From NCBI GenBank assembly GCA_921293015.1, contig OV121081.1, positions 2,046,001 to 2,110,000 of the forward strand: a stretch of 64,000 nucleotides of DNA, read 5' to 3'. The notes under the pieces were generated by a model. The model made no database searches. It was not told the origin of the DNA and saw only the letters and a list, made by a program, of their open reading frames with translations. The translations under genes were made by a program, and so were the position numbers. Below are positions 33,722 through 45,118 of this stretch, in pieces (the stretch's first letter is position 1; the number at the start of each line of letters is the position of its first letter). This stretch comes from Phorcus lineatus. Its lineage: Eukaryota > Mollusca > Gastropoda > Trochida > Trochidae.

Positions 33722-34681
33722 ATGGGTGTTGATATTGATGCTTGGAGGGCTAAAATAGGATGTTTTCACCCCCGACACAGGCGTCCACATGTATTTCACC
33801 CCGGTATAGCGCTCCCCAGTGGGCTACGTCTCGGATTGAGACTTGGACTGTTGACTTTAACTCTCTTACTTGTAGCCGAGGATGTGGAGGCAAACCCAGG
33901 TCCCCCTAAAAATATTCCTGACAGAATGCAAACGCGTTTATCAGCCCATAATGTATCTGGCCATAGTATATCTGGAGATCAACACAAGACCACTCTGAAT
34001 GACCTCGCTATTCAGCTCACCGCAATGCACGGACAGATGACAAGCATGAGTGACAAGCTCGACAGGTTATCGCAAGATTTCAACCAGCGCTTGTCGATTC
34101 TACAAGATGAAAATCGTTTTCTCAAACACAAAATCTCAGTGCTAGAATTGAAACATGATCAGGGAGAAGCCCAATCTCGCAGATCAAATCTTATATTCCA
34201 TGGTTTACCTGATAAAAGAGGTGAAACTTGGAAAGAGAGTGAGCAGTGTGTGAGAGATTTTATGGCGACTTCACTCAATATAGCAAATGTTTCTTCAATT
34301 CATATTGAGAGAGCACATAGACTCCATTCCAAATCTTCCTCCCGGCCCCTTATTGTAAGCTTCAGCTTTTTCAAAGATAAATCTGAGGTTTTCGAAGCTG
34401 CCAAAACATGCCTAAAAGGAAATAAAGACTTTAGAGTTTCAGAGGACTTTACACAGAGGGTTCGGGATGTCAGATCTAAACTCTTTCCCTTTATGAAATC
34501 TGCTAGAGAGGATGGTCAAGTAGCGTTTCTCAGTTATGACAAGCTCGTCATTGAAGGGAAGATTTTCGTGTATGATGAAGAGAACGAGAGCATCAATCAG
34601 ATCGGTCAATCAGGATGGATTCCACGAGGTGCAAGCGGATCCTCTGATCCCTCTCTCCCCACGTCAGACTCGTCTCAATAG
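33722..34681 (+). CDS. LINE ORF1: 2A-like leader, coiled coil, nucleic-acid-binding protein
   Basis: The first in-frame ATG is 33722; the frame is open from 33683. The protein of about 319 aa begins with basic and then hydrophobic sequence (LGLLTLTLLLVAE) ending in DVEANPGP at 33881-33904. This matches the 2A ribosome-skipping consensus D-V/I-E-x-N-P-G/P. It would release a short leader and start the main product at proline. A coiled coil follows (LAIQLTAMHGQMTSMSDKLD onward), then an L1-ORF1-like segment (RRSNLIFHGLPDKRG ... IERAHRL). It ends at TAG 34679-34681. Such proteins bind LINE RNA and act as chaperones in the ribonucleoprotein. It lies in the same frame as ORF2. Confidence 0.88.
   Translation: MGVDIDAWRAKIGCFHPRHRRPHVFHPGIALPSGLRLGLRLGLLTLTLLLVAEDVEANPGPPKNIPDRMQTRLSAHNVSGHSISGDQHKTTLNDLAIQLTAMHGQMTSMSDKLDRLSQDFNQRLSILQDENRFLKHKISVLELKHDQGEAQSRRSNLIFHGLPDKRGETWKESEQCVRDFMATSLNIANVSSIHIERAHRLHSKSSSRPLIVSFSFFKDKSEVFEAAKTCLKGNKDFRVSEDFTQRVRDVRSKLFPFMKSAREDGQVAFLSYDKLVIEGKIFVYDEENESINQIGQSGWIPRGASGSSDPSLPTSDSSQ
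33881..33904 (+). other. 2A-like ribosome-skipping motif DVEANPGP in LINE ORF1
   Basis: All consensus positions of the 2A C-terminal motif are present, preceded by a hydrophobic leucine-rich stretch. Known 2A peptides break the chain between the last glycine and proline without ending translation. The upstream hydrophobic run could also act as a signal-like sequence, as shown for some echinoderm 2A sequences. Confidence 0.8.
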
Positions 34682-34801
34682 GATTCCGGCCGTGACTTCA
34701 GTTCATTGAAGAATTACTCTTATCTACCTGATATAAACAATACTGTGTCTCAACATGAAACTACACGATTTCTATCAAATAACAATGATGTCATCAAACC
34801 A

Positions 34802-37800
34802 ATGATATATCATAAACCAAACACAACTTCAACTAATGATGTCACAGTTAAACCTTTTTGTACTGATCATGATGCTATATTAGAAACCCCTAGCAGTAAA
34901 ACCAGTATATGTATTTGGAACGTCCATGGATTAAAATCTAAAGTTGAGTATACAAATTTCGTTTTATTCTGCAGTCAGTTTAATATATTTTGCTTAATAG
35001 AAACAATGTGTACTGATGCATTTGATATCTTGCAAAGAGTATTTAATGAATATGATGTATTTGTATTAAATGCCAAACGAGCAGCATCTAAAGGACGTTT
35101 TTCAGGTGGCATAGCTGTATGTATAAAGAAATGTTTATGTTCAGTTTATAAACAAATTTACTGCCAGTCGGAAAATTCTCTACTTTTCAGAATAACCAAT
35201 TTGGCACCCCCCTTGCAATTCTTCCTGATATTTACCTACATCCACCCTGAGAACTCTCCTGTCTATAACCACACAGACTGTACCGGAATTGACAAGTTGG
35301 AGGAACAGCTCTGTCTTATCATCCGTGACTATGGAGAGACAAGTAAATTCATCCTATGTGGGGACTTTAACGCCAGAACAGGGAGGGAAGTCGACTTCAT
35401 CATGAATGATGATACTGATTACCTACCTATTGGTGATATGTATAAGACTGACACTTTCTCTATACCGCGTGTGTCATGTGACACGCAAGTTAATAACTTT
35501 GGTAGAGCGTTACTTGATCTATGCAAACTATTTAACAGTCATATTATAAATGGTAGAACAAAGTCTGACAAAAAAGGAGACTATACGTTTGTTTCTCACA
35601 CTGGATGTAGTACTGTTGACTACTTTATTGTGTCATCAGATATTTTCCCATTTGTTTCCGATTTGTTGGTACTCAGCAGAACTGAATCGGATCATTTGCC
35701 CGTTATGTGTAACTTTGAAAATGTCTTTGTGCCACATTTACAGGGAAAAGAATCATTGGATGTCAATACGCCTCATATTACCTTAACTCCAGTTCCTAAA
35801 TATAGAATTCCCACAGATAAAATTCCATCATATCAGGAATATGTTTGTAGCGGGGAGTGTAATCACATGTTTGAGGATTTTATATTTACTTTGCAAAATG
35901 ATGTAAACTCTGCGGTAAAAAAGTTAGCGGATATACTTATCTATTGTGGAGATAAGGCGGGTGCTATCTGCAGATGGTCTAGAAATGAAAATAATAGGCA
36001 GCAACCTTTATGGTTTGACGACGACTGTCGTCGCCTTAAATCGGAGAAATATAGGCTGTTAAACAGGTTCAGAGCATTTAAAAGTGATTCCAACTTAAAA
36101 GAGTACTTGTCTGCAAAATCTGATTTTAAAAAACTGTGTCAAACTAAACAAAATCTATATAAAACGGGTATGAGCAAGAAAATAAATGAAGCTGCAAATA
36201 TGAGTAATTGTAATGAGTTTTGGAAGATTATAAAAAACTGCCTGAAAAGTAAGTCTCAACAGGGTAACAGTTCCCCTGACGTATGGTATCAATATTTCAA
36301 TGATCTATTAAATCCAACACTAGATAGAGATAGGAGTGAGTTTGATGAATCTGTAAATGAGTTTTTAGATGCCCACTCATGTCAACACTGTGATGATTCT
36401 CCATTTACTGATCAACTGTTGTCAGGTGAGATTACTGAATATGAAATCAAGCAAGCATTAAATGACTTAAAAGGGGGTAAAGCAGCCGGCGAGGATGGAG
36501 TTCCTCCTGAATACATAAAATATATTGCACACTTCATATCTCCTTATTTAAATAAATTATTCAACAAGATATTAGATACTGGTGTTTTCCCAGATTCCTG
36601 GAACATAGGAATGATTATTTCTCTATATAAATCCGGCAGCATTTCCGAGCCAAATAATTATCGTGGCATTTCTCTACTAAATATCATTGGGAAATTGTTT
36701 GCTAATGTGATTGAAAAACGTATTAGAACGTGGCTGGATGTAAACGAATTGTTATCAGAATCCCAGGCTGGATTTCGACCTGGCTATTCACCAGCAGATA
36801 ATATATTTATTTTACAAGCTCTTTGTACAAAGTATCTAAGTAAGCCTAAAGGGAGATTCTACTGTGCCTTTATTGATTTCCGAAAGGCGTTTGATTATGT
36901 AGATAGAAAGAAGATGATGTATTTATTTATCAAGAAAGGGCTAACTGGTAAATTGTCATTACTTTTACAAAACATGTATTCTTCAGTTAAAGCCTGTATT
37001 CGGACAACGAGTGGAGTCACTGAATGTTTCAAAACTTCATTAGGTGTTAGACAGGGCTGTGTGCTCAGTCCAGTTCTATTTATTTTTTTCATAAATGAAC
37101 TTGTAACAGAAATGTATAATGAATGTGATTACGGAGTGTTTGTCTCCCAAGCTATTGTTGATATTATGTTGCTATTATTTGCTGATGACATTGCCTTACT
37201 GTCATTTTCAGTTAGTGGTCTTCAGAAACAGTTAAATGTTCTTCAATCATATTGTGTGAAATGGGGCCTTGAAGTAAATCTTAAGAAGTCAGGAGTTATT
37301 GTTTTCAGGAAAGGTGGTATTTTAAATAAGTTTGAAAAATGGACATATTGTGATAAGAATATTGATGTTGTGACATATTATAAATATCTAGGATTGACTG
37401 TGTCTTCTAGATTGTCTTGGTCAGTAGCTTGTAATCAGCTGGCTTTGCAAGCATCTAAAGCCCTTATTCCAGTATATAATGTTTTGAAAGAAAATAAGTT
37501 TATAACCTTTCCAGTGGTTTGTAAGATTTTCGACAGAAAAATCGCACCAATCCTTCTTTATGGATCTGAGATTTGGGGTGTAAAATATAATGAGTCTATA
37601 GAAAAAGTCCATACCGCATATTTCAAACGTTTCTTAGGCATTGGTAAATATGCTTCTAATAAGGCTGTTTTAGGAGAAACAGGCCGCACAAATTTATTTG
37701 TTTCATCTCAACTTAGAGCTGTATAGTACTGGATAAAGATTATTCGCATGAATTCTACGAGACTACCTTTACATTGTTATAATATGTTGAAAAGATTAGA

Positions 37801-38365
37801 CGATAATGGTAAAACTTCTTGGGTGTCTGATATTAGAAATATTCTTTTTATGTCTGGCTTTTCACATGTATGGTTATCACATGATGTTGGAAATGATAAG
37901 TTTTTCACCTTTGTTCTTAAGCAGCGATTGAAAGATATATTTTCACAAACTTGGCATTCTCAAATAACATCCTCAGATTACCTATGTCATTATTCAAGTG
38001 TTAAATCAATAATCTTCCCTGAGGCTTATATTACTGAACTTCAAGATATAACTTTAAGAAGAGCTTTTTGCAAACTACGCATATCTTTACACGATTTTAA
38101 TGTGAAACACCTCAGAAAGAAAAATGTTCAAGATGACAATATTGGCTTATGTACATATTGTAAAGAAGGCTGCATCGAAGATGAATTACATGTATTTTTT
38201 TATTGTAGTTATTATAATGAACTTAGAAATAGATATCTCCCAAGCATTTCTACTATCCACAAAGATAAGCAATTACTGATAAATTTGTTAAACTCGAAGA
38301 ATAGAAATGTGCTAATATCTGTGTCATTCTTCCTTAAAAAGGTCTTCGAAATAAGAAAAACATGA
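34802..38365 (+). pseudogene. LINE ORF2: AP endonuclease and reverse transcriptase, one in-frame TAG
   Basis: The frame is open from the ORF1 stop; the first ATG is 34802. Endonuclease motifs are visible in order: WNVHGL, LIET, CGDFNAR, STVDYFIVS and SDHLPV. The reverse transcriptase follows, with NNYRGISLLN, ESQAGFRPG, FIDFRKAFDYVD, GVRQGCVLSPVLF and the catalytic LLFADDIALL (FADD at 37178-37189). At 37724-37726 a TAG interrupts the same frame. Translation continues as YWIKIIRMNSTRL to TGA at 38363 and includes a family-typical Cys/His motif (CTYCKEG, DELHVFFYC). The stop therefore truncates a genuine C-terminal domain by about 213 residues. The enzyme would perform target-primed reverse transcription. 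I see no other lesion, which suggests a young copy. Confidence 0.92.
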
Positions 38366-38469
38366 TTGTACTTATATATTTTCACGTGACTGAAATCATA
38401 TATGTGTAAACCAAAACTGTACTATGGGTCATTTGGCCTACATTATTGAATAAAGATCTGTCTGTCTGT

Positions 38470-38483
38470 CTTATAATAAATTT
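38470..38483. repeat. 3' target-site duplication of the LINE
   Basis: CTTATAATAAATTT, exact copy of 33555-33568, directly after the TCTG-repeat tail. Confidence 0.88.
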
Positions 38484-38703
38484 TCAAATTAAAAAACCCC
38501 CAACTATATGTAAGTATAGAATATCCACACATTTACAAATTGTTTGTGACAGGGCTAATCAACAATTTGTTGTAATTCCGTAGCAAGGGGTTTCACACTC
38601 GCAGCGCCGCTAAATTGGCCCCACTTCTCATTCTAGTTTTATCTTACCGAGCGTGCGCTCTCATTCATCTAGTTGTCGAATCTGAATCATTCAAAATGTT
38701 ACT

Positions 38704-38845
38704 TTCAGTTACATGTTTCATCTGTGCTACGTTATAATCATGTACCAATATTCCAATAACATACCGACAAGGCGTATTCTTTTAAACACAAAACAAAGGT
38801 TACACGTCTATTTAGTTTGATTTTCTATACTCAAATACATACAGC
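38704..38845 (+). repeat. Third copy of the ~140-bp dispersed repeat of 845-1095
   Basis: Reads TTTCAGTTACATG, TGTGCTACGTTATAATCATG through to CAAATACATACAG in the same orientation and order as the tandem pair near 1 kb. Confidence 0.78.
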
Positions 38846-39354
38846 TGCGGAGCATTAATTGTATTTCATCTTCAAGATTGGAGTAAAATATGATTTTAAC
38901 AATCTTTAAATAAAATGAAAACCCGATTCGGACATTATGCTGACCGTTGAGGTAATTTCACATATCTAGTGAGGATCACTAGGAAGTCCAATGGGCAAAC
39001 AATCTATTTAAGTAGCCGTAATAACGGACATCGGGACGTCATATATTACACCTAAGTTTAACAAGATTGATGGGCAAAAGATAAAAACAGATTCATAATA
39101 ATAAATGATCACTTAGTTAGAATAGACTTTTATTGTTTAAATTAATTTAGAAAATAAATAATAGGGGCTGACGATATAACTATTTTATAGTAGCCAAGAT
39201 GACAATGGAATTTATAAGTGGTTACAATTGGCAATTGAAAATTGTTAGATCTGGCCTTTATATGAGACTAGCAAGCAAAGCGTCTTGTTATTAAAAAAAA
39301 GTTTTGTCTTAAGTCACACAGGGAATTTGGAAGCAGAGATCCCTCATCTAAACT
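38846..39354. other. Intergenic DNA, nothing recognised
   Basis: AT-rich sequence between two repeats with no exon or RNA gene visible. Confidence 0.5.
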
Positions 39355-39358
39355 TTAA

Positions 39359-39980
39359 AGGCACTAGTGCACGCTTTTACGGTTTAAATTGCCTGTTTTA
39401 AGGTTTAAGAGGACTTATGCATTCACTTAAGCTTTCTATCGATGCAATAAAATACTTAAAATTCTTTACAATTGACCTTCAATCAACAATGAAAAAATTT
39501 AGTCAGCCGCTGTCGGCTTGGACATATAACAAATCTAAGGTTAGCTGTGCACAAAACGGATTAATTATAGACAGTTGAAAGCGGCTGAACTATTATTATG
39601 TGCAGCTGTTGAATTTACCTAAACTCTGAACTGAGAACAAATAATGAATTATGTTTTATGAAACCCATGTTGTAAATAAACCGATTTAATAACACAGCAT
39701 TAGCATTGCTATTAGATTGACCAAAGCGGCTGCCGTTTCCGCTTTTTTGGTTATAAGCAAAATCTTCATATTTCCGATATCGTAGTTCATGCGGATTTAT
39801 TGTAGCGTAACATTAAATACTTCCGGTCTTTAAAAATCAACTTTACTACCTGAATACGTAAAAATTCGTTAAATAACTTACGAGGTAGATTGCTTTAGTG
39901 AGGATCTTGAATAATATCGAGAGATATGCAGTATCTGTGCTTTCGTTGTGTTAAAGAAATATTGGTGTGCACTAGTGCGT
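39359..39980. mobile_element. 622-bp MITE with TTAA target duplication
   Basis: The left end AGGCACTAGTGCAC and the right end (inverse complement ACGCACTAGTGCAC) match at 13 of 14 positions. TTAA flanks both sides (39355-39358 and 39981-39984). TTAA duplication is the hallmark of piggyBac-type insertion, though these termini are not classic CCY piggyBac ends. The interior has no transposase. A truncated sibling lies at 10829. Confidence 0.85.
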
Positions 39981-40463
39981 TTAACAATGAATATTTATGA
40001 GATGGAAGCCTACTCAGTAAAGATGCATATGTGTGTATATTATGTGATGTTACATATGGGAGAATCTGTGTATAACAAATATGCTCTTTAAATGGGCACT
40101 AGCTGAGTCTAGCTCGTGATTTCGGAAAATAAAATTAATTTCATCGAAACGAAATTAAATATCAAGAAATAAAAGAAGCAGTTCTAAATTGAACGTAATG
40201 TGTTCATTTAAGCTATGTAAATCAAATCCCCTAACGCAGCTAGATGATTAAAATGTGTTCACAATAAAATGGCTGAAGGTGGGTTTTGCTTGTTTCTAGA
40301 TAATTTCGTCGACGACAACGCATGATTTGGTTGAGTAATGAGATGTTTAGATTAACCCTCTCGAAAAAAAATGGCATAAACGAATGGTAATGGGGGTAAA
40401 ATTGAAGAATATAATTGTCCCTAAAACGTGCTACTGCCCCTTTTAAGAGAAATTTATTTTTCA

Positions 40464-40857
40464 AGCAGACGATTTGTTTTCAAATTTTATATTATTTAGC
40501 TATGACGATGACAATTAATGACAAAAGTTGGATATAAATGTATACATCTGATATTTTGAAACTTAGCAATATATTCAATCGATATTCTTAAATAAACACC
40601 AGGAAATTATTATGAACTTTTCATGATCATTTCGTCATAATTTGTTGTATTATTTTCTTGCTAACTAATGAATATCTGCATTTATATACATTGATGTTTT
40701 ATAATGAAAAGACTAAAAAATGAAACGACCAAAGAAATAGTATTTTCAGTATTTCCCCCCTCCTCCTTTTGTTGTACATACAAATGATTCTCTTTACAGT
40801 GGTTCTTTAGAATGTTACGTTCCAAAATTATGATATTAAGGCGTTAGGGAGATAATA
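40464..40857 (+). repeat. Second copy of the ~395-bp dispersed repeat
   Basis: Matches 2482-2876 from AGCAGACGATTTGTTTT to GGCGTTAGGGAGATAATAC, direct orientation, with scattered differences. Flanks are unrelated to the minisatellite around the first copy. Confidence 0.8.
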
Positions 40858-41985
40858 CATATATGACGTCATCAATATATGTGGTCCAGTTTCAAAATGG
40901 CAGCTCCCAGTTCTGTCAAAATCACATAAAAAAGAAAGGCGATTATTTCTCTCTACAACATAACCATTTTAGTGTTTAGAAAGAATGGACATCGGGAATT
41001 CTTCGCCGAGGGTTTGTTTGTGTTATTAGTTTCTCAACAACAGTATATTTTTCCTCGCGTCTTTGGCGGACATTTTAGCGGACACCAATATCGCCTTTTC
41101 TCAGCGACTACTCTCAGTATCACTATCTCATCGTTTATTTTACTTTATCATTAATTCGACTTGTGAAACGTATGACTAACATTTCATTATTCATTTATCA
41201 TAAATTGAAAGAGTGATTATTTTTATTTTCATACTTTTATTGATTTTAGTAAGAAGATATGTCTGAAAAAACAAAAAGAACAAGTATTTTTTAGTGGCAA
41301 TTTAGAAGTTGAACACAACTAGAAAGACGCATGCTATGGATGACAACTCTTCATCACTGTTTAGTCTGAGGTTGCGGTGTTTTATACAGATGATGATTAT
41401 GTCTTGCTAATCTGTAAACAATTTAAAATATTGCAAACCATTTAAAAGGTTAAGACTGAAGGTGGCCAGAAGCAACTGTTGTAAAGGGGTGCAGAGTATG
41501 TTGTTTGAGTCAAACATGTTAAACTTAATCAATTGTGAAGTATTGAGATGTAGTAGTTGTTTCTAAAAATTAGCATCTAAATGTTTATCTGTCCGGCAAA
41601 GTGACTAGAAACAGGTTGAAGTTGTTATTTGTGATCAAAAACTACAATGGTGCACACTAATGACTCAAATGTTATTTGGGAAACTTTTCTGCAGCAGACA
41701 CTGTCCAGGGATAACTAAAATTCCTTTGTGAATAATTTTTATTGATATTTAAAAACAAAATATTATCATTATAGAATTAGAGAAAACATACATGCTCTGT
41801 ACCACTTTGATGGAAGTGTTACTTGTAAACACTATTTTCTTTTATGAAGTAAAAATCTTGACAACAAAAACATCATAATCATATACCTAAAGCCATTACA
41901 TCAGTAAATCCAACATTACAAACAACTGTTTGTGAAAAACAGTATCTGACTCTTGAACATCATTATCATCTTGCCATGTTTTCAG
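40858..41985 (+). other. Region 5' of the first recognised Mff exon
   Basis: Probably holds the Mff promoter and any non-coding first exon. The patch near 40890-40925 (AAAATGGCAGCTCCCAGTTC) is a possible start region but is unproven. A diverged dispersed repeat lies at about 41460-41800, sharing GCAGAGTATGTTG, CAGCAGACACTG and TTTTTATTGATAT motifs with copies near 45.8-46.4 and 59.4 kb. Confidence 0.4.
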
Positions 41986-42187
41986 AACGAGAGAACACAA
42001 GTACACAGTATGCCTTCTGACTACAGTGATGTGCAGTCACACAGCTACGACCCAGAGTACATCTCTGACATCAGCAACAAGATGCAGGTCCCTGATCGGA
42101 TCTCAATGGGAGGAGCACAGAGAGTCCAGAATGGATTTGATCACAGCTCAGCTCATATGATGGTGCCAGACAGAATTATAGTTGCAG
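41986..42187 (+). CDS. MFF: Mff exon with start codon
   Basis: Acceptor CATGTTTTCAG, donor TTGCAG|GTGAAT; ATG at 42010. Encodes residues 1-59 plus one base, including both VPDRI repeats that recruit Drp1 in the family. Confidence 0.88.
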
Positions 42188-45118
42188 GTGAATTCTTACT
42201 TCCAGTAATTGGGAACTCATATGGCGTGTAAAGTGTATTTTCTAAGCATTTGGATTGTTAGAAATAAGCACTTTTCTGGTAGCTCATGACTGGTTACAAC
42301 TAAAGTAGAAAATATATTGGTCTTGTAAACTGTCATGACTGGTAATCCAATGAAGTCATTAAATCAAAAGATGTATTCAGTTAGCTTTAATGTATTTGAA
42401 CTTTTACTTTTTAAATGGCACCACTCAAAATAGCTAGGACTTAGACAAGGCCAATTTCTACTCCTGGTTATTGAACTTGTAAATACCTCTCAAAGAAGTC
42501 CTGGTTATAGAGTATGAATCATGATTTTTCTCTCGCTGAAAAAACTTTTAGGCGCGTTTCACACTACGAGAGAAATTTTTACGCATACATCGGGTAATGC
42601 AATTTTTCATTCACACTACATGCGTCCGATACATTGCGATATATTGATCACATGTTTCAGAAGTACAATTCTAAAGGGAGCATGGCGATGCAATTGTGTA
42701 TATCAACAATCTTCGAAATTTCTTGGCACTCATTGTGACATGCTGAAAAGTTCGACATATAATGTTACCCCTAATATATGATATACAAATTAATTGGTGG
42801 AATTTAAGTATTAATATTATTACAACTTGAAACAACAACACTTACCAGTCCTCCCAGCCACGAGGTCGAAAATACCTTACCCTATGTGTTAAAATAATAG
42901 GTCATCATCTAGTCCTCGAAGCCATGAGGTGTAAAATACCCTAAAAGTATTTCATCATCAAAGGATTTCCCTTGCATTTTCAAATGCGATGCGTCAAAAC
43001 TAGGTAGAGGTCCTATTTCAATCTCATCACATCACAACACCTTTCAAATTCGTTTGTAATATGTAATCCATATGAAAAAATAACTGAATGCGATTTTTTT
43101 ACGCAGTGCATGGAAAATGCTCGTAGTGTGGAACATGCATTTTGCAATAATAATGGAAACAATGAATGCAGAGGCTTTCTATAGATTTGTTCCCTTCAAA
43201 ACTGCCCAGGTGACAACAAGCACATTGGGATGAAGCAGGGGATACGACCGCTTGATTTCGAACAAGTTCCAGAGCCTGAGGGGATGTCTTATGTTGGTCT
43301 AATAACACCTCCCCGAACCCTGACTCTTGAAGAAAGATTCCCTACGGTAGAAGAAGCTGAAAATCGCAGATTGGAGCAGGCTGCGGCATCAGTAGACAAG
43401 CCTGAAGCGAATGGGTAAATTATCATCTTACCAGAGCTCCAGATAAGCTTTTGGCTATGTGGGTATGATACCCAGAATTTTAGAACTGAGTGGGTATTTC
43501 AAATATCAAATTGATTTTTGACCCACCAATTTTTCGAAATCTGAGTATTCATTTCAAACTTAATCATGTTATTAAATTCTAATACAAAATAAAGCATAGA
43601 CAAGTTATATTCACATGATTACCTTATTTCCATATCCAAATTCTGAAAATTAAGTTTCATCAACCTCCGTTAAACATTTTCTTTAAAGAGATATGGGAAA
43701 AGCCTATTTTCTGTTTTTAAATGATCAGTAATAACAGAACATATTAGAAGTGTGCAAATTTCTTTTCTAAGGCAACTAATTGAAAACATGTACGTCAAAA
43801 CGTCAGGGTATTGTTTAACTGAGTCGGCATTGATATGTCATTGTTACCAATAATGAATTAATCTAACACGCTTGCGAATATCCCTTACCTGATTTATTTC
43901 TTTTTTACCAGCAACTCTCGATATTTTTTCTTGCATCATCTTCATAAAAAATGCCATAATTACATTCTACAACTATACCACATTTATATTGAAAAAAAGG
44001 TCTCAATAAAAATAAAATTTGTCAAATGACTATTTCTATGTGCTGGTCCTAACTAAACCTTTTTCGAGCCCTAAATCTGCACAAGCCAACACTGACGAAA
44101 CGCCGTTTGGAAAATAAAGTAATCATGCTAGTTTCGTGTGCACATTCAAAGTGAGTAGGCCCCAATTTGCATGAAACAAACGGTGTTAAACTCCTCACAG
44201 AACTAGGAATTATCAGATCAGTTACATGAATTGGAGCGAGTTTTAAATGGTGTTCGGAGTAGTAAGCGAAGCCGCTTTGCACATAGCATTGCTCAGAGTA
44301 GATGTTTACGATGTAAAAAGACTCTGTAATTACCAATGACTTGAAGTTGAGATTTTCACGTAACTATTTTAATTTTTGTTAATGACACGATACGCATTAT
44401 AATTTTTACGTATTGGGTAAATATGCATTGCTAATTTTTGAGAAGCGTAAACAAAGATTTTTGGTGATTTTCATTACGCAGACAATTTATTTTTCTTGCG
44501 TATTTTGACTTTTCTACTGAGTAAAATACGCAAATACGCAGCTTATCTGGAGCGCTGATCTTACTGTGCACATAGTCTTTTCACATTATGATAATTTGTC
44601 GACATAAAAAGGATACAGAATAGGGTAGAATGAACAAAAAGCAATAAGGTCATTGTCTTTTGTTCTTTGAAATATTCATGTCTAGACACTGATTGAAAAT
44701 ATTTTCTGTACAGTGATCAAATGATCTATGGGACCTAAAAAAATAATCCATATTTTTCAAGAAAACATGAACTTATAAGAGAACACTTATAAGTCAAACG
44801 GATTGCTTTGAGAAAACCCGAATGACACTGTAGGCTCTATGCTCTATGCATGTTCTATGCTGCTGGTTGATTTAGATATTTTGTTACAGAATGGCCCCAG
44901 TGCCCTACACACCTGGCGTGTCCCCGTATGACAGTCTGCTGCTGAATGAGGAAGATGAGGCAACGCTACTCCGGACGCAGATGTCGAAACTGACCCGTAG
45001 ACTGACCACCATGGAGCAGGAGAACCAGAGGAGGTCACAGCGGGAACTGATCCTCTACCCAGCCGTCTTCGGCTATCTGCTCTTCAAAGTGTTCTTCTGG
45101 TTCTTCAGGAACAGATGA
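42010..45118 (+). CDS. MFF: Mitochondrial fission factor (Mff)
   Basis: Three exons join in phase: 42010-42187 (exon starts 41986 after TTTTCAG), 43210-43414 and 44890-45118, giving 203 aa. Conserved features are the two short N-terminal repeats MQVPDRI (25-31) and MMVPDRIIVAG (50-60), the segment TPPRTLTLEERF (92-103), a coiled coil of about 148-178 (EEDEATLLRTQMSKLTRRLT), and a C-terminal tail anchor of about 181-199 (LILYPAVFGYLLFKVFFWFF) with basic end RNR. Mff is a tail-anchored outer-membrane protein of mitochondria and peroxisomes that recruits the dynamin-related GTPase Drp1. The protein is shorter than long vertebrate isoforms, which include alternative middle exons; such exons could hide in the 1.5-kb second intron. 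The frame is open 24 nt upstream of the ATG to the acceptor, so an upstream coding exon is possible. Confidence 0.92.
42551..43138. mobile_element. 588-bp MITE in Mff intron 1
   Basis: The left end GCGCGTTTCACACTACGAG matches the inverse complement of the right end (GCATGTTCCACACTACGAG) at 16 of 19 positions. No coding remnant is present. Target duplication was not resolved. It fills much of the 1-kb intron. Confidence 0.7.
43210..43414 (+). CDS. MFF: Mff middle exon
   Basis: Acceptor AACTGCCCAG, donor AATGG|GTAAAT. 205 nt that restore phase on both sides and encode the TPPRTLTLEERF motif. Confidence 0.88.
43432..44557. mobile_element. 1.13-kb hAT-like non-autonomous element in Mff intron 2
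   Basis: Ends CAGAGCTCCAGATAAGCT and inverse CAGCGCTCCAGATAAGCT differ at one of 18 positions. ATCTTAC flanks both sides directly (43425-43431 and 44558-44564). CAG...CTG ends with a 7-8 bp duplication fit the hAT superfamily. The insertion begins only 17 bp downstream of the Mff splice donor. Confidence 0.8.
44890..45118 (+). CDS. MFF: Mff terminal exon (coiled coil and tail anchor)
   Basis: Acceptor TTTGTTACAG. Encodes the leucine-rich coiled coil and the hydrophobic tail anchor; TGA at 45116-45118. Confidence 0.92.

Larger units (their letters stand above)
33569..38469 (+). mobile_element. Full-length APE-type non-LTR retrotransposon (LINE)
   Basis: About 4.9 kb bounded by 14-bp target duplications. 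In order: a short 5' UTR with GGTCACGTGA and ATGGCGGC motifs, ORF1 (2A-like N terminus, coiled coil, RNA-binding region), and ORF2 (AP endonuclease, reverse transcriptase, C-terminal Cys/His motif). AATAAA follows at 38449, then a GATCTGTCTGTCTG tail. The short UTR plus intact target duplications indicate a complete insertion. One in-frame TAG breaks ORF2, so this copy is probably immobile by itself. The clade is not resolved; 2A-like motifs are reported in several APE-type LINE clades of marine invertebrates. Confidence 0.95.

Noticed and set aside
33569..38469. Viral origin suggested by the 2A motif
   Set aside because: The surrounding ORFs are AP endonuclease and reverse transcriptase of a LINE, with target duplications. 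The 2A motif is known in such elements.
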